This document shows, piece by piece, positions 1 to 7,460 of a stretch of 14,340 nt of DNA. Numbering within the stretch: the first letter of the stretch is position 1; each line of letters begins with the position of its first letter. A program made the position numbers and the translations under genes. The stretch is taken from the NCBI GenBank assembly GCA_005789375.1, contig SXXZ01000125.1, forward strand, positions 1 to 14,340, given 5' to 3'. Below the pieces are notes generated by a model that made no database searches, had not been told where the DNA came from, and was given only the letters and a program-made list of their open reading frames with translations. This DNA is from Verrucomicrobiales bacterium (lineage in GTDB: Bacteria > Verrucomicrobiota > Verrucomicrobiae > Limisphaerales > UBA9464).

Positions 1-177
1 ATGTGCCGTCCTCTCGTGGAACCCCCGGTGGGTGCCGGTATCGCGGATATCGCGCTGCTCGAGATCATTGAAGGCAAGATCACCTTCGAATCCACGATGG
101 AAGAGTCCGCCGAGGCCGCTGAAGTCGCGGTCGGAAAGCCGGCTCCTAAGCGCCGCCGCAAGACGGTGGCAGCCTAA
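1..177 (+). CDS. rpoZ: Probable RNA polymerase omega subunit, C-terminal part (5' truncated by window edge)
   Basis: Frame 1 is open from the first base to a TAA at 175-177. It gives 58 residues that look like the C-terminal half of an omega subunit. A 'RPLVE' stretch is followed by 'IADIALLEIIEGKITFE', which resembles the 'ALREIAEGKI' core of bacterial RpoZ. A low-complexity acidic/Ala tail and a basic end (KRRRKTVAA) follow. The omega subunit helps assemble and stabilise RNA polymerase in the cytoplasm by clamping the beta-prime C-terminus. The ATG at base 1 is probably internal, because the family's N-terminal helices are missing and must lie upstream. An intrinsic terminator follows about 60 nt after the stop, with smpB behind it. 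The assignment rests on motif memory over a short fragment, so another small protein is possible. Confidence 0.62.
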   Translation: MCRPLVEPPVGAGIADIALLEIIEGKITFESTMEESAEAAEVAVGKPAPKRRRKTVAA

Positions 178-240
178 GAGAAGTTGCTGCTTCGGAGCCG
201 ATTTGATCGGAACCGATTTTTCCTGAGCCCATGGTCGTCG

Positions 241-270
241 CGCCGGAGAAACCTTTCTCCGGCGTTTTGC
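241..270 (+). terminator. Intrinsic terminator after rpoZ, abutting smpB
   Basis: A perfect 11-bp inverted repeat (CGCCGGAGAAA at 241-251, TTTCTCCGGCG at 254-264) has a CC centre and is followed by TTTTGCTCTT. The A-rich/GC/T-rich layout is that of a Rho-independent terminator on the plus strand. It ends only a few bases before the smpB ATG at 275, leaving no room for a conventional promoter and leader between them. Confidence 0.75.
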
Positions 271-274
271 TCTT

Positions 275-727
275 ATGTCCGAAATCGTTACCAACTCTAA
301 AGCCCGGCGAGATTACCACATCCTCGATACCTACGAGGCTGGGTTGGTTCTGCGAGGCTCTGAGGTGAAGTCGGTGCGGGCTGGCAAGGTTCAGATCGCC
401 GACGCCTTCGCGAAGGTGGAGCGCGGCCAGGTGTGGTTGCACAACGCTCATATCGAGGAGTACGTCTTTGCGACCCATGAGGTCCACGCTCCGAAGGCAC
501 CCCGCAAGCTCTTGCTCAATAAGCCTGAGATCCGGAAGTTGGCGGAGTTGGCCAATGTGAAAGGCAACTCGCTAGTGCCTTTGTCTCTCTACTGGAAGGG
601 CGATCGAGTGAAGCTGTTGCTGGCAATTTGCAAGGGCAAGGTCGAGTACGATAAGCGTCAGGATATCCGCAAGCGCGAGGACGAACGCGAGATGCGTCGA
701 GCCAGTGCCCCTCTGCTCCGAAAGTAG
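275..727 (+). CDS. smpB: SsrA-binding protein SmpB (trans-translation)
   Basis: SmpB binds tmRNA and brings it with alanyl-tmRNA to stalled ribosomes, so that the unfinished peptide is tagged and the ribosome released. The 150-residue product has the family's usual length. It opens with the N-terminal motif 'NSKARRDYHI'. The core 'GLVLRGSEVKSVRAGK' and 'ADAFAKV' segments of the OB-like barrel follow, then a 'H..P.APRKLLLNK.EIRKL' stretch. The tail is basic, with KRQDIRKRE, and in this family it forms a helix in the mRNA channel. The ATG at 275 gives a full family N-terminus, but no Shine-Dalgarno sequence precedes it and an intrinsic terminator hairpin ends about 10 nt upstream. No tmRNA gene is visible nearby. 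A strong terminator closes the gene at 789-826. Confidence 0.97.
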   Translation: MSEIVTNSKARRDYHILDTYEAGLVLRGSEVKSVRAGKVQIADAFAKVERGQVWLHNAHIEEYVFATHEVHAPKAPRKLLLNKPEIRKLAELANVKGNSLVPLSLYWKGDRVKLLLAICKGKVEYDKRQDIRKREDEREMRRASAPLLRK

Positions 728-788
728 CTCGGCTTTGGGTAGCCAGCATTCTAGGGAGTCCCGGTCATTTCCCTGTTATAAAACGAAT

Positions 789-826
789 AAAGCCGACCTC
801 GCCAAAGGCGCGAAGGTCGGCTTTTT
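789..826. terminator. Bidirectional intrinsic terminator between smpB and the desaturase gene
   Basis: An 11-bp perfect stem (AAAGCCGACCT at 789-799, AGGTCGGCTTT at 814-824) carries an inner CGCC/GGCG pairing around AAA with a 3-nt bulge. On the plus strand it ends in a run of five T. On the minus strand the stem is followed by ATTCGTTTTAT. It can therefore serve smpB and, about 125 nt beyond the stop, the convergent desaturase gene. Confidence 0.8.
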
Positions 827-935
827 CAATACTGGGATTCGATGTTTGGATTTGAGGCCGGATAGAGATCTGAGTGAGCGCCTCCTAATGACTAACGCCT
901 AGAAGCTTACGCCTTGGTTAGAACCCTCTACCTTG

Positions 936-947
936 GCCAGCGCTGGC
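936..947. repeat. 12-bp perfect palindrome just past the desaturase stop
   Basis: GCCAGCGCTGGC is fully self-complementary and starts 2 nt after the desaturase stop codon on the minus strand. It could form a small hairpin at the mRNA 3' end or be a protein-binding site. There is no adjacent T-run, so it is not called a terminator. Confidence 0.4.
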
Positions 948-949
948 GT

Positions 950-1918
950 TCAGTTTTGGTTTTTGAGTTCCAACACCGAGTAGGCTGCCTTCGGAACCGG
1001 TCGTAGATCCCAGATCAGGCCGGTCCACGACAGCATTTTCAGCGTGTAGTAAGTGATATCCACCTCCCACCAGAAGAAACCCTGTCGCACACAGGTCATG
1101 TGCTGGTGGTGGTTGTTGTGCCAGCCTTCACCGAGGGTGATGAGCGCGAGGATGAGGCTGTTCTTGCTGTCGTCGTCTGTGTTGTAGCGACGGGATCCAA
1201 ACACATGCGCCAGCGAATTGATGCAGGCCGTGCCGTGGAAGAGGACCGTGGTGCTAATGAAGAAGCCCCACACCAACAATTGGCCGGCGGTCACTCCCAG
1301 TGAGGGCGCGAAGTGATGGAGCAGTGAGCCGATGCCCGTCAGGGAAAGGGCGAAGAGCACAGGGACCAGCAAGTCGTAGCGATTTAGAAACACCAGCTCT
1401 GGGAACTTGGACAAATCTTTGATGCGACTGTAATCGGTCGGGAAATTCTTGGAGCAGGTGATCCAGCCAATGTGGGCCCAGAGGAAACCCTTTTGCCGCA
1501 CCGAGTGCTTGTCATCGGGGTCATCGGAGTGCTGGTGATGGTGGCGATGCGACGCGGCCCACCACAACGCCCCGCGTTGGACGCAGGTGCCGCACAGCAC
1601 CGCAAAAATAAACTGCATGAAGCGGGAGGTGCTGAAGGTGCGGTGCGAGAAATACCGGTGGAAGAAACCGGTGACGGAGAACATCCGAATGAAGTAGAGG
1701 GAGATTGCCGTGAGCACGGCCGTCCAACTCCAACCGGTCCAGATTACACCCAGGCAGCCTAGGTGCAGGATGAGAAACGGAAGAGTGCGAACCCATTCGA
1801 CCTGTTCTGGCTTTTCCTTTAAGGCCAGAGCACCGCCGGGGATGAAGTCGGAATCCACCCATTGTGCCACGGATGTTCTGACATGTTTAAAGGCTCGGAT
1901 GATGACGTTAGCGGACAT
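950..1918 (-). CDS. Membrane fatty-acid (acyl-CoA delta-9-type) desaturase
   Basis: This is an integral-membrane di-iron desaturase that introduces a cis double bond into a saturated acyl chain, using O2 and an electron donor. In bacteria it usually adjusts membrane fluidity. All three histidine boxes of the family are present in the 322 residues: HRYFSH (87-92), HRHHH (124-128) and HNNHH (267-271). There is also an accessory His in 'NSLAH' (234-238). Hydrophobic stretches lie around 47-83, 100-115, 183-200 and 209-228, the usual two pairs of membrane spans. The 'WWAASHRHHHQHSD' and 'GEGWHNNHHQH' contexts match the acyl-CoA desaturase (stearoyl-CoA type) branch. The ATG at 1918 is the first possible start, since an in-frame TGA lies two codons upstream. 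A GGAGGGA purine tract sits about 25-30 nt upstream, too far for a normal ribosome site. The gene is convergent with smpB and shares its terminator. The exact regiospecificity is not readable. Confidence 0.92.
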   Translation of the reverse strand: MSANVIIRAFKHVRTSVAQWVDSDFIPGGALALKEKPEQVEWVRTLPFLILHLGCLGVIWTGWSWTAVLTAISLYFIRMFSVTGFFHRYFSHRTFSTSRFMQFIFAVLCGTCVQRGALWWAASHRHHHQHSDDPDDKHSVRQKGFLWAHIGWITCSKNFPTDYSRIKDLSKFPELVFLNRYDLLVPVLFALSLTGIGSLLHHFAPSLGVTAGQLLVWGFFISTTVLFHGTACINSLAHVFGSRRYNTDDDSKNSLILALITLGEGWHNNHHQHMTCVRQGFFWWEVDITYYTLKMLSWTGLIWDLRPVPKAAYSVLELKNQN

Positions 1919-2313
1919 GAGTCACAGACTGTTTTCGGTGTTTCCCTCCGGTCAGTTGAGTTTACCACCAGACCGACGAAGTAACCATAACCTGCCAGAG
2001 TATAGAGATTTTTCCAATTCTCTTTGATGTAAAAACCCTGCAGCACTTGCTTTAGCCAAAACAGGATCCGGTGTCATGACCTCAAGACACCGGCGAGGTT
2101 GCTCCCTGGATTGGAGATCAAGAGCCCGGTATGTCGCTTTTTTAAACGAACTGCGGCAGAGCGGTGCGTCGTCGATTTTATCGCTCGTGTCTGAGGTCCT
2201 GAGGTCGTGAGAGGCTGCGTTCAGCGAGTGGCCGTGCAGAGTAGGTCGGCACTGTTTAGGCCGAGCCGGTGGCAGAGGCGGGCAATCGTCGGTCGGCCCA
2301 CGGAGTCGGTGGT
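1919..2313. other. Intergenic gap with AT-richer segment and an 8-bp hairpin
   Basis: No convincing gene lies here. The segment at about 1965-2065 is clearly richer in A+T than its surroundings and lies upstream of the desaturase gene, so it is the likely promoter region. A minus-strand TATACT at 2004-1999 is a possible -10, but I find no good -35 at 16-18 nt. A hairpin with 8-bp arms (CCGGTGTC at 2068-2075, GACACCGG at 2086-2093) lies about 220 nt past the GH95-like gene and could end its transcript. Its T-tract is poor. The tandem pair CTGAGGTC CTGAGGTC occurs at 2191-2206. Confidence 0.4.
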
Positions 2314-4788
2314 TTAGGGGTGGAGAGGTTTTAGCTCGAAGATTTCTCCGGGTCGGGTTGCGAGGCTGGCCCGGTTTGCAGGGAGCGCTTCCAAGGAGTG
2401 TCCCTTCCGCAGCACTCCCCAGGGCTGACCGGGCCAGGGGTTCTGGATGACGCATTCGCGCCCCCGCTCGCTGCGGATTTGGACAGACTGAATTCGTCCT
2501 TCTCTGAATTGGCTGCTCACCAGAAACGCGCCTCGGGCCCGCAAGTTTCCAAACCGTGCGGCCCGATCTCGCGGCCAAACCGGGAATAGCCTCAAGACTC
2601 CATCGTGCGATTGGAGAAGCATTTCATTGATCGTGGCGGGCACGCCCGAGCAGTTCTCGATGCCACCGCCTCCGCCAAAGATCATGAGGTTGGGAAGCCC
2701 GAACTCGGTGACTTGGCGGCGCAGTTTGCGCAGCAGATCCTCTGGATCATACCCCACTCGAGCGGCTCCCGGAAAGGTGATGCTAAATCCGTTGAAGTGT
2801 CCGATCCATTCGCTCTCAGCCCAGCCCCGGGCGTCGTCTTGCAACAAACGCAGCATTGCAGGATCGGAACCCAGGCCCAGGACCCCCGTGGGCCAGACCA
2901 TGCCCATCCATTCGAGGCGGGTGTTGTTGCGCGACGGCCCGATCCGACTCGCGGCAGGCCCGGCCTCGGCTCCCCGGATGCGTCGGATGCCATCGACCTC
3001 CACCGTAGGGAAGTCGCTGAGCCGCCCGAGAATATCCCGCCATCGGTCGCGTCGGTCGGCATCAGTTTCCAACTCCGTGCTCACGTCCAGCATCCCTTGG
3101 AAGAGCATTCGCACGAGTCCTAGGGACAGGCAGTTATTGCGGTCACTGCCGCCGTCGCCGACCTCGCCGGAGGCATCGTTGCGGATCACGTAACGGCCTT
3201 TGTCTAGGTGCAGGTAGTCTTCCCAGAACAGGGCCGTTTCGCGCAGGAAGGGATAAACTTTCTGCGCATAGTCCCGGTCGTAGGTGTGATAAAAGCGCAG
3301 GAACATGTTCACCGCGGCGAAGGCGGCATTGCTCTTTTGGCCGAGAAACATCCGGCGGCCTTCACCAGGAATGCCATGACCATCGGGCATGAAGGAGGTC
3401 TCCAGGCCTCGGGGTCCCACACCGACATCGTAGTAAACTCCCCGCACTTTCAGGAGTTCTTGGGCGTTGGTCCGCGCGGTCGGCAGGTAGTCGAGAATGG
3501 GCGCATCGTAGGGCTCGGCCAATTCGGGATGGTTGGACGCGAACACGCCCCACCACGGAGCCTGATGGTTGTAGTTCAGATGATAATCGGCCTGCCACGA
3601 GGGACCGTCGGTGGTCGTCCAGTTACCGAAGAGCGAGGGCGGAAATTTTGGATTTCGACTGCAAGCAGCCATCAGGTAAAGCGAACCGTAGTAGTACCGC
3701 TCGAGCAGTGGGTCGCCGATTTCCACAAAGGACTGCGACCAGAAATTCCGCCACCACTGACGATGTTCCGAGCGGAGGGTCTCGAGGCGTTCCGGGGTGA
3801 GGGCGGCGACCCGCTGCTTGGCCTCTTCGAGCGGATGGGCGGATTCCTCATCAGTGACCACGGCGGCGACCAGTACGATGGGTTGCGCCGGTGAGAGCAC
3901 GAACCGATCGGCCGACCAGCCATCGCCCCGGCTCCACGGAAGTCCCGGTTTGCGGTGATGGAACAACCGCATGGCAACCGCCGCCTCGCTGGATTTGCGC
4001 AGAGGTTTTTGCTCGAGCGCGATGGAGCGTTCGGTGGAGACGAACTTCCGGACCGACCAGTAGCCATCTGGCAAATTTCCTGAAGCGGTCTCCGCCTCAT
4101 TGCCGGAGATGGGGGCGAGCGTGGCGTCGATGCCGATCAGGTCGGTAGGACCGAAGGGATTGGTATCGGACGCTTGTCCATCGACGGACAACTCGATGAC
4201 CAGCAGGTTTTCGGTCGCCGCGACCCACGAGCGCATCCGGAGGGTGGCTCCAGCCCGGGTGAAGGGCGGTGGATCTTCGACCCGTTGAGTGGTGCGTAAG
4301 GTGTGGAGGACCTCGGCGGTCTCTAGTCGTTGTTCGGCGTGGTAGGTCCCGTTGAACAATGCAGGAATGTTGAGGTCGATGGCCGCGATGGGACAGGGAT
4401 GGCCGTTGGGGTAGATCGACTTGGTCTTCCAGAAATCATTCTTGGCGATCCAGAAGCGGTGGCGTTCCGGGCTATTGGTCGCCGTCGTGGAGCGGGTGGT
4501 CACCTTGGCGCCTCCGTCCTCCCCCAATCCGTGGTAGCGCCGTCGTTCGGTGACGGTGCCGATGGCCACGCCCAGGTCGCCATTCCCCAACAGTGGACCG
4601 TCCGGCAGTTTGCGGGTGGGCATGAGCACGGGCGGTGCGTGGAAGACCCCGGAATGTCGAGCCACCTGACGGAGGGCTTCTGCGGCCACGTCGAAACTGG
4701 GCTCGCCCTGGGCGACGCACGGCGAGCTCAGGAGAAGCCCCAGAAACAGCACCCAGAGAGAACGGCGAGAAGGGAGGAAGGTGGGCAT
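2314..4788 (-). CDS. Secreted GH95-like glycoside hydrolase
   Basis: This is a probable exported glycosidase of the GH95 (alpha-fucosidase/alpha-galactosidase, inverting, (alpha/alpha)6 barrel) superfamily. With the start chosen here it has 824 residues. The order runs: signal peptide at 1-26 (basic 'SRRS', then 'LWVLFLGLLLSS' and a site after CVA), then an N-terminal beta domain opening with 'PLLGNGDLGVAIG' at about 65-77, the classic GH95 entry motif. The barrel carries 'DYHLNYNHQAPWW', with Asn405 and Asn407 matching the paired Asn that position the catalytic water in GH95. The 'NDASGEV' Glu542 is a candidate acid. The C-terminal signature 'NEMLLQSHDGVLRLFPVWP' leads into a small beta domain. 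I chose the ATG at 4788 because it begins the signal peptide. The open frame continues upstream to 4965, but those codons run through a dispersed non-coding repeat. No clear ribosome site is seen. The gene is divergent from the CotH gene. The sugar specificity is unknown and the homology is distant. Confidence 0.75.
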   Translation of the reverse strand: MPTFLPSRRSLWVLFLGLLLSSPCVAQGEPSFDVAAEALRQVARHSGVFHAPPVLMPTRKLPDGPLLGNGDLGVAIGTVTERRRYHGLGEDGGAKVTTRSTTATNSPERHRFWIAKNDFWKTKSIYPNGHPCPIAAIDLNIPALFNGTYHAEQRLETAEVLHTLRTTQRVEDPPPFTRAGATLRMRSWVAATENLLVIELSVDGQASDTNPFGPTDLIGIDATLAPISGNEAETASGNLPDGYWSVRKFVSTERSIALEQKPLRKSSEAAVAMRLFHHRKPGLPWSRGDGWSADRFVLSPAQPIVLVAAVVTDEESAHPLEEAKQRVAALTPERLETLRSEHRQWWRNFWSQSFVEIGDPLLERYYYGSLYLMAACSRNPKFPPSLFGNWTTTDGPSWQADYHLNYNHQAPWWGVFASNHPELAEPYDAPILDYLPTARTNAQELLKVRGVYYDVGVGPRGLETSFMPDGHGIPGEGRRMFLGQKSNAAFAAVNMFLRFYHTYDRDYAQKVYPFLRETALFWEDYLHLDKGRYVIRNDASGEVGDGGSDRNNCLSLGLVRMLFQGMLDVSTELETDADRRDRWRDILGRLSDFPTVEVDGIRRIRGAEAGPAASRIGPSRNNTRLEWMGMVWPTGVLGLGSDPAMLRLLQDDARGWAESEWIGHFNGFSITFPGAARVGYDPEDLLRKLRRQVTEFGLPNLMIFGGGGGIENCSGVPATINEMLLQSHDGVLRLFPVWPRDRAARFGNLRARGAFLVSSQFREGRIQSVQIRSERGRECVIQNPWPGQPWGVLRKGHSLEALPANRASLATRPGEIFELKPLHP

Positions 4789-4878
4789 GGTGCGGTGGTT
4801 TCGTAGGCTGACCCACGGACGGGTCCGTGCGCAATCCCGGTGGATTTTAGGGCCGCTGATGCTTCCCGGGCGAGCCAG

Positions 4879-4990
4879 CGCGGGACCGGTCCTGCGCTCG
4901 CAGGGAGGCTCGAGGGAGGGGTCGCTTTCGCGCTGAGCGCGAGGGGTTTGGGTGATCGCCTCCAATGCTCGCTTCGGCCCGGTTCCGCTG
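4879..4990 (+). repeat. Dispersed intergenic repeat, copy A
   Basis: This copy lies in the 255-bp divergent gap between the GH95-like and CotH-like genes. It shares an exact 28-nt run with copy B (4879-4906 here, 7224-7251 there). The rest aligns through GGAGGGGTCGCTTT, a GCGCTG..CGCGAG hairpin, GCCTCCAATGCT and a CCGCTG end. Internal hairpins include CCTGCG/CGCAGG and TCGCGC-TGA-GCGCGA. Open frames run into it from both sides (minus strand to 4965, plus strand from 4840), which would falsely extend both neighbouring proteins. Confidence 0.82.
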
Positions 4991-5043
4991 ACAACTTTGG
5001 AGCGCGTAACCAGATTGTCACACAGAGGTCTCTACGTTCATTG

Positions 5044-7113
5044 ATGAACAGCCGTGCCTTCCTTCTGCTCGTCGGTCTCATCTCAGCGGGTATCTCTGCC
5101 CTCGCTGGGAACGCCACTTCTTCCCAAGAGTTGTTTTCGCTGCAAAAGGTCTGGGATGTCCGCCTCGAATTTCCAGCTGGGCAGTGGCAAGCGCTCGAGC
5201 CCAAGGGCGGCGGTGAAGGGCCCTTTGGGGGTCGAGGCGGCTTCAACCCGAACCGTTTCATGGCGCCGGTGTGGTTGAAGGCCCTAGACGCCAACCAAGA
5301 CGCCTCCGTGACTCGGGAAGAGTTCTTGGGAGCCTTTAGTCGCTGGTCTTCAGAATGGGACAAGGAGAAGAAGGGTTATCTGAATACCGATGCCCTCCGC
5401 GAGGGCTTTAATCAGGCTCTGTCGATGAATGCCGGCGGCTCTGGCGGTCCTGGCCCCGGCGGTCGCCCGGGCGGTGGCGGCGGTGGTTTTGGTCCAAAGC
5501 TCTTAGCCAAAGAAGGCGGACGTAATGGTCTCAGTGGTGCTGCGGGTCTCGTTTTCGAGTACGTCCACGCTGATTTAGAGATCGCTGGCACTCGACTGAC
5601 CAATGTCGCCGTGCGTTACAAGGGCAACGGCACTTACATGAATTCCCGCATGAGCGACAAAAAATCACTCAAGCTCGATCTCAACCAATTCATTCCTAAC
5701 CAGCAGTTTGCCGGCGTGGCCAAGATCAACCTCCACAACAACGTCACCGACGCCTCGTGGATGAATGAACCGTTGTCGTACGCCCTGTATCGCGATGCTG
5801 GAGTTCCAGCCCCGCGCACGACTTATGCGAGGGTCCGGGTTACGGCATCGGGAGCCCATACCAACGACTATCTTGGTCTGTATTCCATCGTCGAAAATCC
5901 TGACAACCGCTGGGCGGACGGGCATTTTAGCACCAAGAAAGGCGCCATTTTCAAGCCGGTGACACCGACCTTGTTTCAACACCTGGGGGACGATTGGAAG
6001 GCCTATCAGCAAATCTACGACGCCAAGTCCGAGCTGACGGCAAAACAAAAGCAACGGGTCATCGACTTCGCCCGACTCGTCACCCAGGCCAGTGACACTG
6101 ACTTCGCTCGTCGAGCCCCAGAGTTCCTCGATGTCGAGGCCTTCGGTCGTTTTATGGCGGTGACTGTGTGGCTCAGCACCCTCGATTCCATTCTCACCCT
6201 CGGTCAAAATTACGTGATGTACCTGCATCCGAAGACCGATCGGTTTCAGTTCGTGCCGTGGGACCTCGACCATTCCTTCGGCAACTTCCCCATGCAGGGC
6301 AGCCAAGAGCAGCGCGAACAACTCAGTGTCCAGAAGCCCTGGTCCGGCCAGAACCGCTTTTTCGAGCGGGTTTTCGCGGTGCCGGCTTTCAAAGATGCCT
6401 ACCTGGCCCGCATGAAGGAGTTTCAGGGTACGATCTTCCAACCGGAGCGTCTGACGCGTCAGGTGGATGAATTGGGTGCGCTGCTGCGCCCGAGCGTGGC
6501 GGAGGAATCGCCGGAAAAACTGGAGCGCTTCAACCAGGTGGTTTCGGGCAAGGCCGTGGCCGGCAACCCCTTCGGCGGAGGCGGCCCCGGTGGCCCGAGA
6601 GGTAACGGAAGGCCAGGAGAGAATGGTCGCCCCGGAGGTCCTGGAGGTCCCGGAGGTCCTGGCCGTGGAGGTCCTGGTATGAATCCCTTTGGCGATCCGC
6701 CCAAGCCCATCAAGGGTTTTGTGTTGCTGCGCCACCAGTCGGTCGCGGCCCAGTTGGCGGGAACCTCACCCGGAATGGAACTCGGTATGCCCGGCGGCCC
6801 CGGTGGTCGTGGAGGTTTCGGAGGCCCAGGAGGCCGTGGTGGCTCAGGGCGTCCGGGTGGTGGCACTGATCGTGGCCCTGGTGGTCCGGGAGGTTTTGGT
6901 CCGGGTATGTTTATCGCTCAGCCTGTGACGGAATCGGCCGATACCGATGACGACGGCAAGATCACTGCCCGCGAATGGACCACCATGGCCGAGCGTTGGT
7001 GGACCCAGTGGGACAAGGCCCACAAGGGCTCGGTCAACGAAGATCAAATCGTCGACGGACTCTCGGCCGTCTTCCCCCAACCCCCCGGCTTCGGCGGCCC
7101 ACCTCCCCGCTAA
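5044..7113 (+). CDS. Secreted CotH-kinase-like protein with EF-hand pairs and collagen-like tracts
   Basis: Related to the spore-coat kinase CotH, a secreted-type kinase fold; in PVC bacteria the target is unknown. The 689 residues start at ATG 5044, giving a signal peptide (MNSRAFLLLVGLISAG, site near ALA-G 21/22). The order is: EF-hand loop DANQDASVTREE (82-93, all Ca-ligand positions filled) plus a degenerate second hand near 106-117, a Gly/Pro tract (131-151), the CotH domain (about 165-480), a Gly/Pro tract (511-548), another (582-621), and a second EF-hand loop DTDDDGKITARE (633-644) with its own degenerate partner (657-668). CotH landmarks are 'VRYKGNGTYMNS', 'SLKLDLNQF', 'YLGLYSIVE' and 'VPWDLDHSFG', the last carrying the acidic pair expected in the active site. 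An AGAGG lies 15 nt before the start and is a weak ribosome site. The open frame continues to 4840, but those codons cross a non-coding repeat. Confidence 0.85.
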   Translation: MNSRAFLLLVGLISAGISALAGNATSSQELFSLQKVWDVRLEFPAGQWQALEPKGGGEGPFGGRGGFNPNRFMAPVWLKALDANQDASVTREEFLGAFSRWSSEWDKEKKGYLNTDALREGFNQALSMNAGGSGGPGPGGRPGGGGGGFGPKLLAKEGGRNGLSGAAGLVFEYVHADLEIAGTRLTNVAVRYKGNGTYMNSRMSDKKSLKLDLNQFIPNQQFAGVAKINLHNNVTDASWMNEPLSYALYRDAGVPAPRTTYARVRVTASGAHTNDYLGLYSIVENPDNRWADGHFSTKKGAIFKPVTPTLFQHLGDDWKAYQQIYDAKSELTAKQKQRVIDFARLVTQASDTDFARRAPEFLDVEAFGRFMAVTVWLSTLDSILTLGQNYVMYLHPKTDRFQFVPWDLDHSFGNFPMQGSQEQREQLSVQKPWSGQNRFFERVFAVPAFKDAYLARMKEFQGTIFQPERLTRQVDELGALLRPSVAEESPEKLERFNQVVSGKAVAGNPFGGGGPGGPRGNGRPGENGRPGGPGGPGGPGRGGPGMNPFGDPPKPIKGFVLLRHQSVAAQLAGTSPGMELGMPGGPGGRGGFGGPGGRGGSGRPGGGTDRGPGGPGGFGPGMFIAQPVTESADTDDDGKITAREWTTMAERWWTQWDKAHKGSVNEDQIVDGLSAVFPQPPGFGGPPPR
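6634..6675 (+). repeat. Short tandem GGAGGTCCT-type coding repeat in the CotH-like gene
   Basis: Consecutive 9-bp units of the GGAGGTCCT kind encode Gly-Gly-Pro triplets inside the collagen-like tract. The units are nearly identical at DNA level, so slippage in steps of 9 bp would lengthen or shorten the tract without a frameshift. Confidence 0.6.
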
Positions 7114-7460
7114 TCCAGCCGGGGTCGGTCCCACCTATTTACACAAAAGGGGCCACTCTCGACTAACTTAGGAGCCCTTTATTAACGGTGTGTATGGGCG
7201 AGATGGGTTCGTGGTGGTGCCTCCGCGGGACCGGTCCTGCGCTCGCAGGGAAGCTCGGGGGGAGGGGTCGCTTTTGCGCTGCGCGAGGGCGTCGGTTGGG
7301 TGCCTCCAATGCTGGCTCCAGCTCGGTCCCGCTGCTGCCCCAAAGGGGCGAGGTCATTCGGGCTAAATGGCTCTCACAATGACACGAAAGCGGGTTCACC
7401 GATGCTCGTCTGATGGATCGAGGCGACGTGGCGGCGATGGCATCTGCACCGGCCTAGGGA
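7114..7460. other. Convergent gap holding repeat copy B; no gene
   Basis: This gap lies between the ends of the CotH-like gene and the pseudopilin gene. Apart from repeat copy B, it holds a weak AAAGGG...CCCTTT pairing near 7147-7180 with a long loop, which is not a convincing terminator. A GCCCC-AAA-GGGGC hairpin lies at 7337-7349, just past the repeat. I see no gene in it. Confidence 0.5.
7224..7334 (+). repeat. Dispersed intergenic repeat, copy B
   Basis: This is the best match to copy A: the first 28 nt are identical. The remainder aligns with small gaps, keeping GGAGGGGTCGCTTT, GCGCTGCGCGAGGG, GCCTCCAATGCTGGCT and a CCCGCTG end. It has the same orientation relative to the plus strand as copies A and C. 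It lies in a convergent gap, so it cannot be a promoter for either neighbour. Confidence 0.82.

Noticed and set aside
728..949. tmRNA gene next to smpB
   Set aside because: The gap is too short for a tmRNA, and no tRNA-like ends or tag frame are visible. The pairing at 789-826 is a terminator.
1952..2578. 208-codon minus-strand frame spanning the gap and the end of the GH95-like gene
   Set aside because: It overlaps the conserved C-terminus of the hydrolase in another phase and has an Arg/Pro-rich shadow-type composition.
3208..3894. 228-codon plus-strand frame inside the GH95-like gene
   Set aside because: No signature, and it lies wholly antisense to the supported hydrolase. Long shadows are expected at this GC content.
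4789..5043. N-terminal extensions of the GH95-like (to 4965) and CotH-like (from 4840) proteins
   Set aside because: Both would run through the dispersed repeat and place the signal peptides internally. The downstream ATGs start exactly at good signal sequences.
5665..6735. 356-codon open frame antisense to the CotH-like gene
   Set aside because: It is the mirror of a GC-rich coding frame, has no recognisable domain, and conflicts with a clearly homologous gene on the plus strand.
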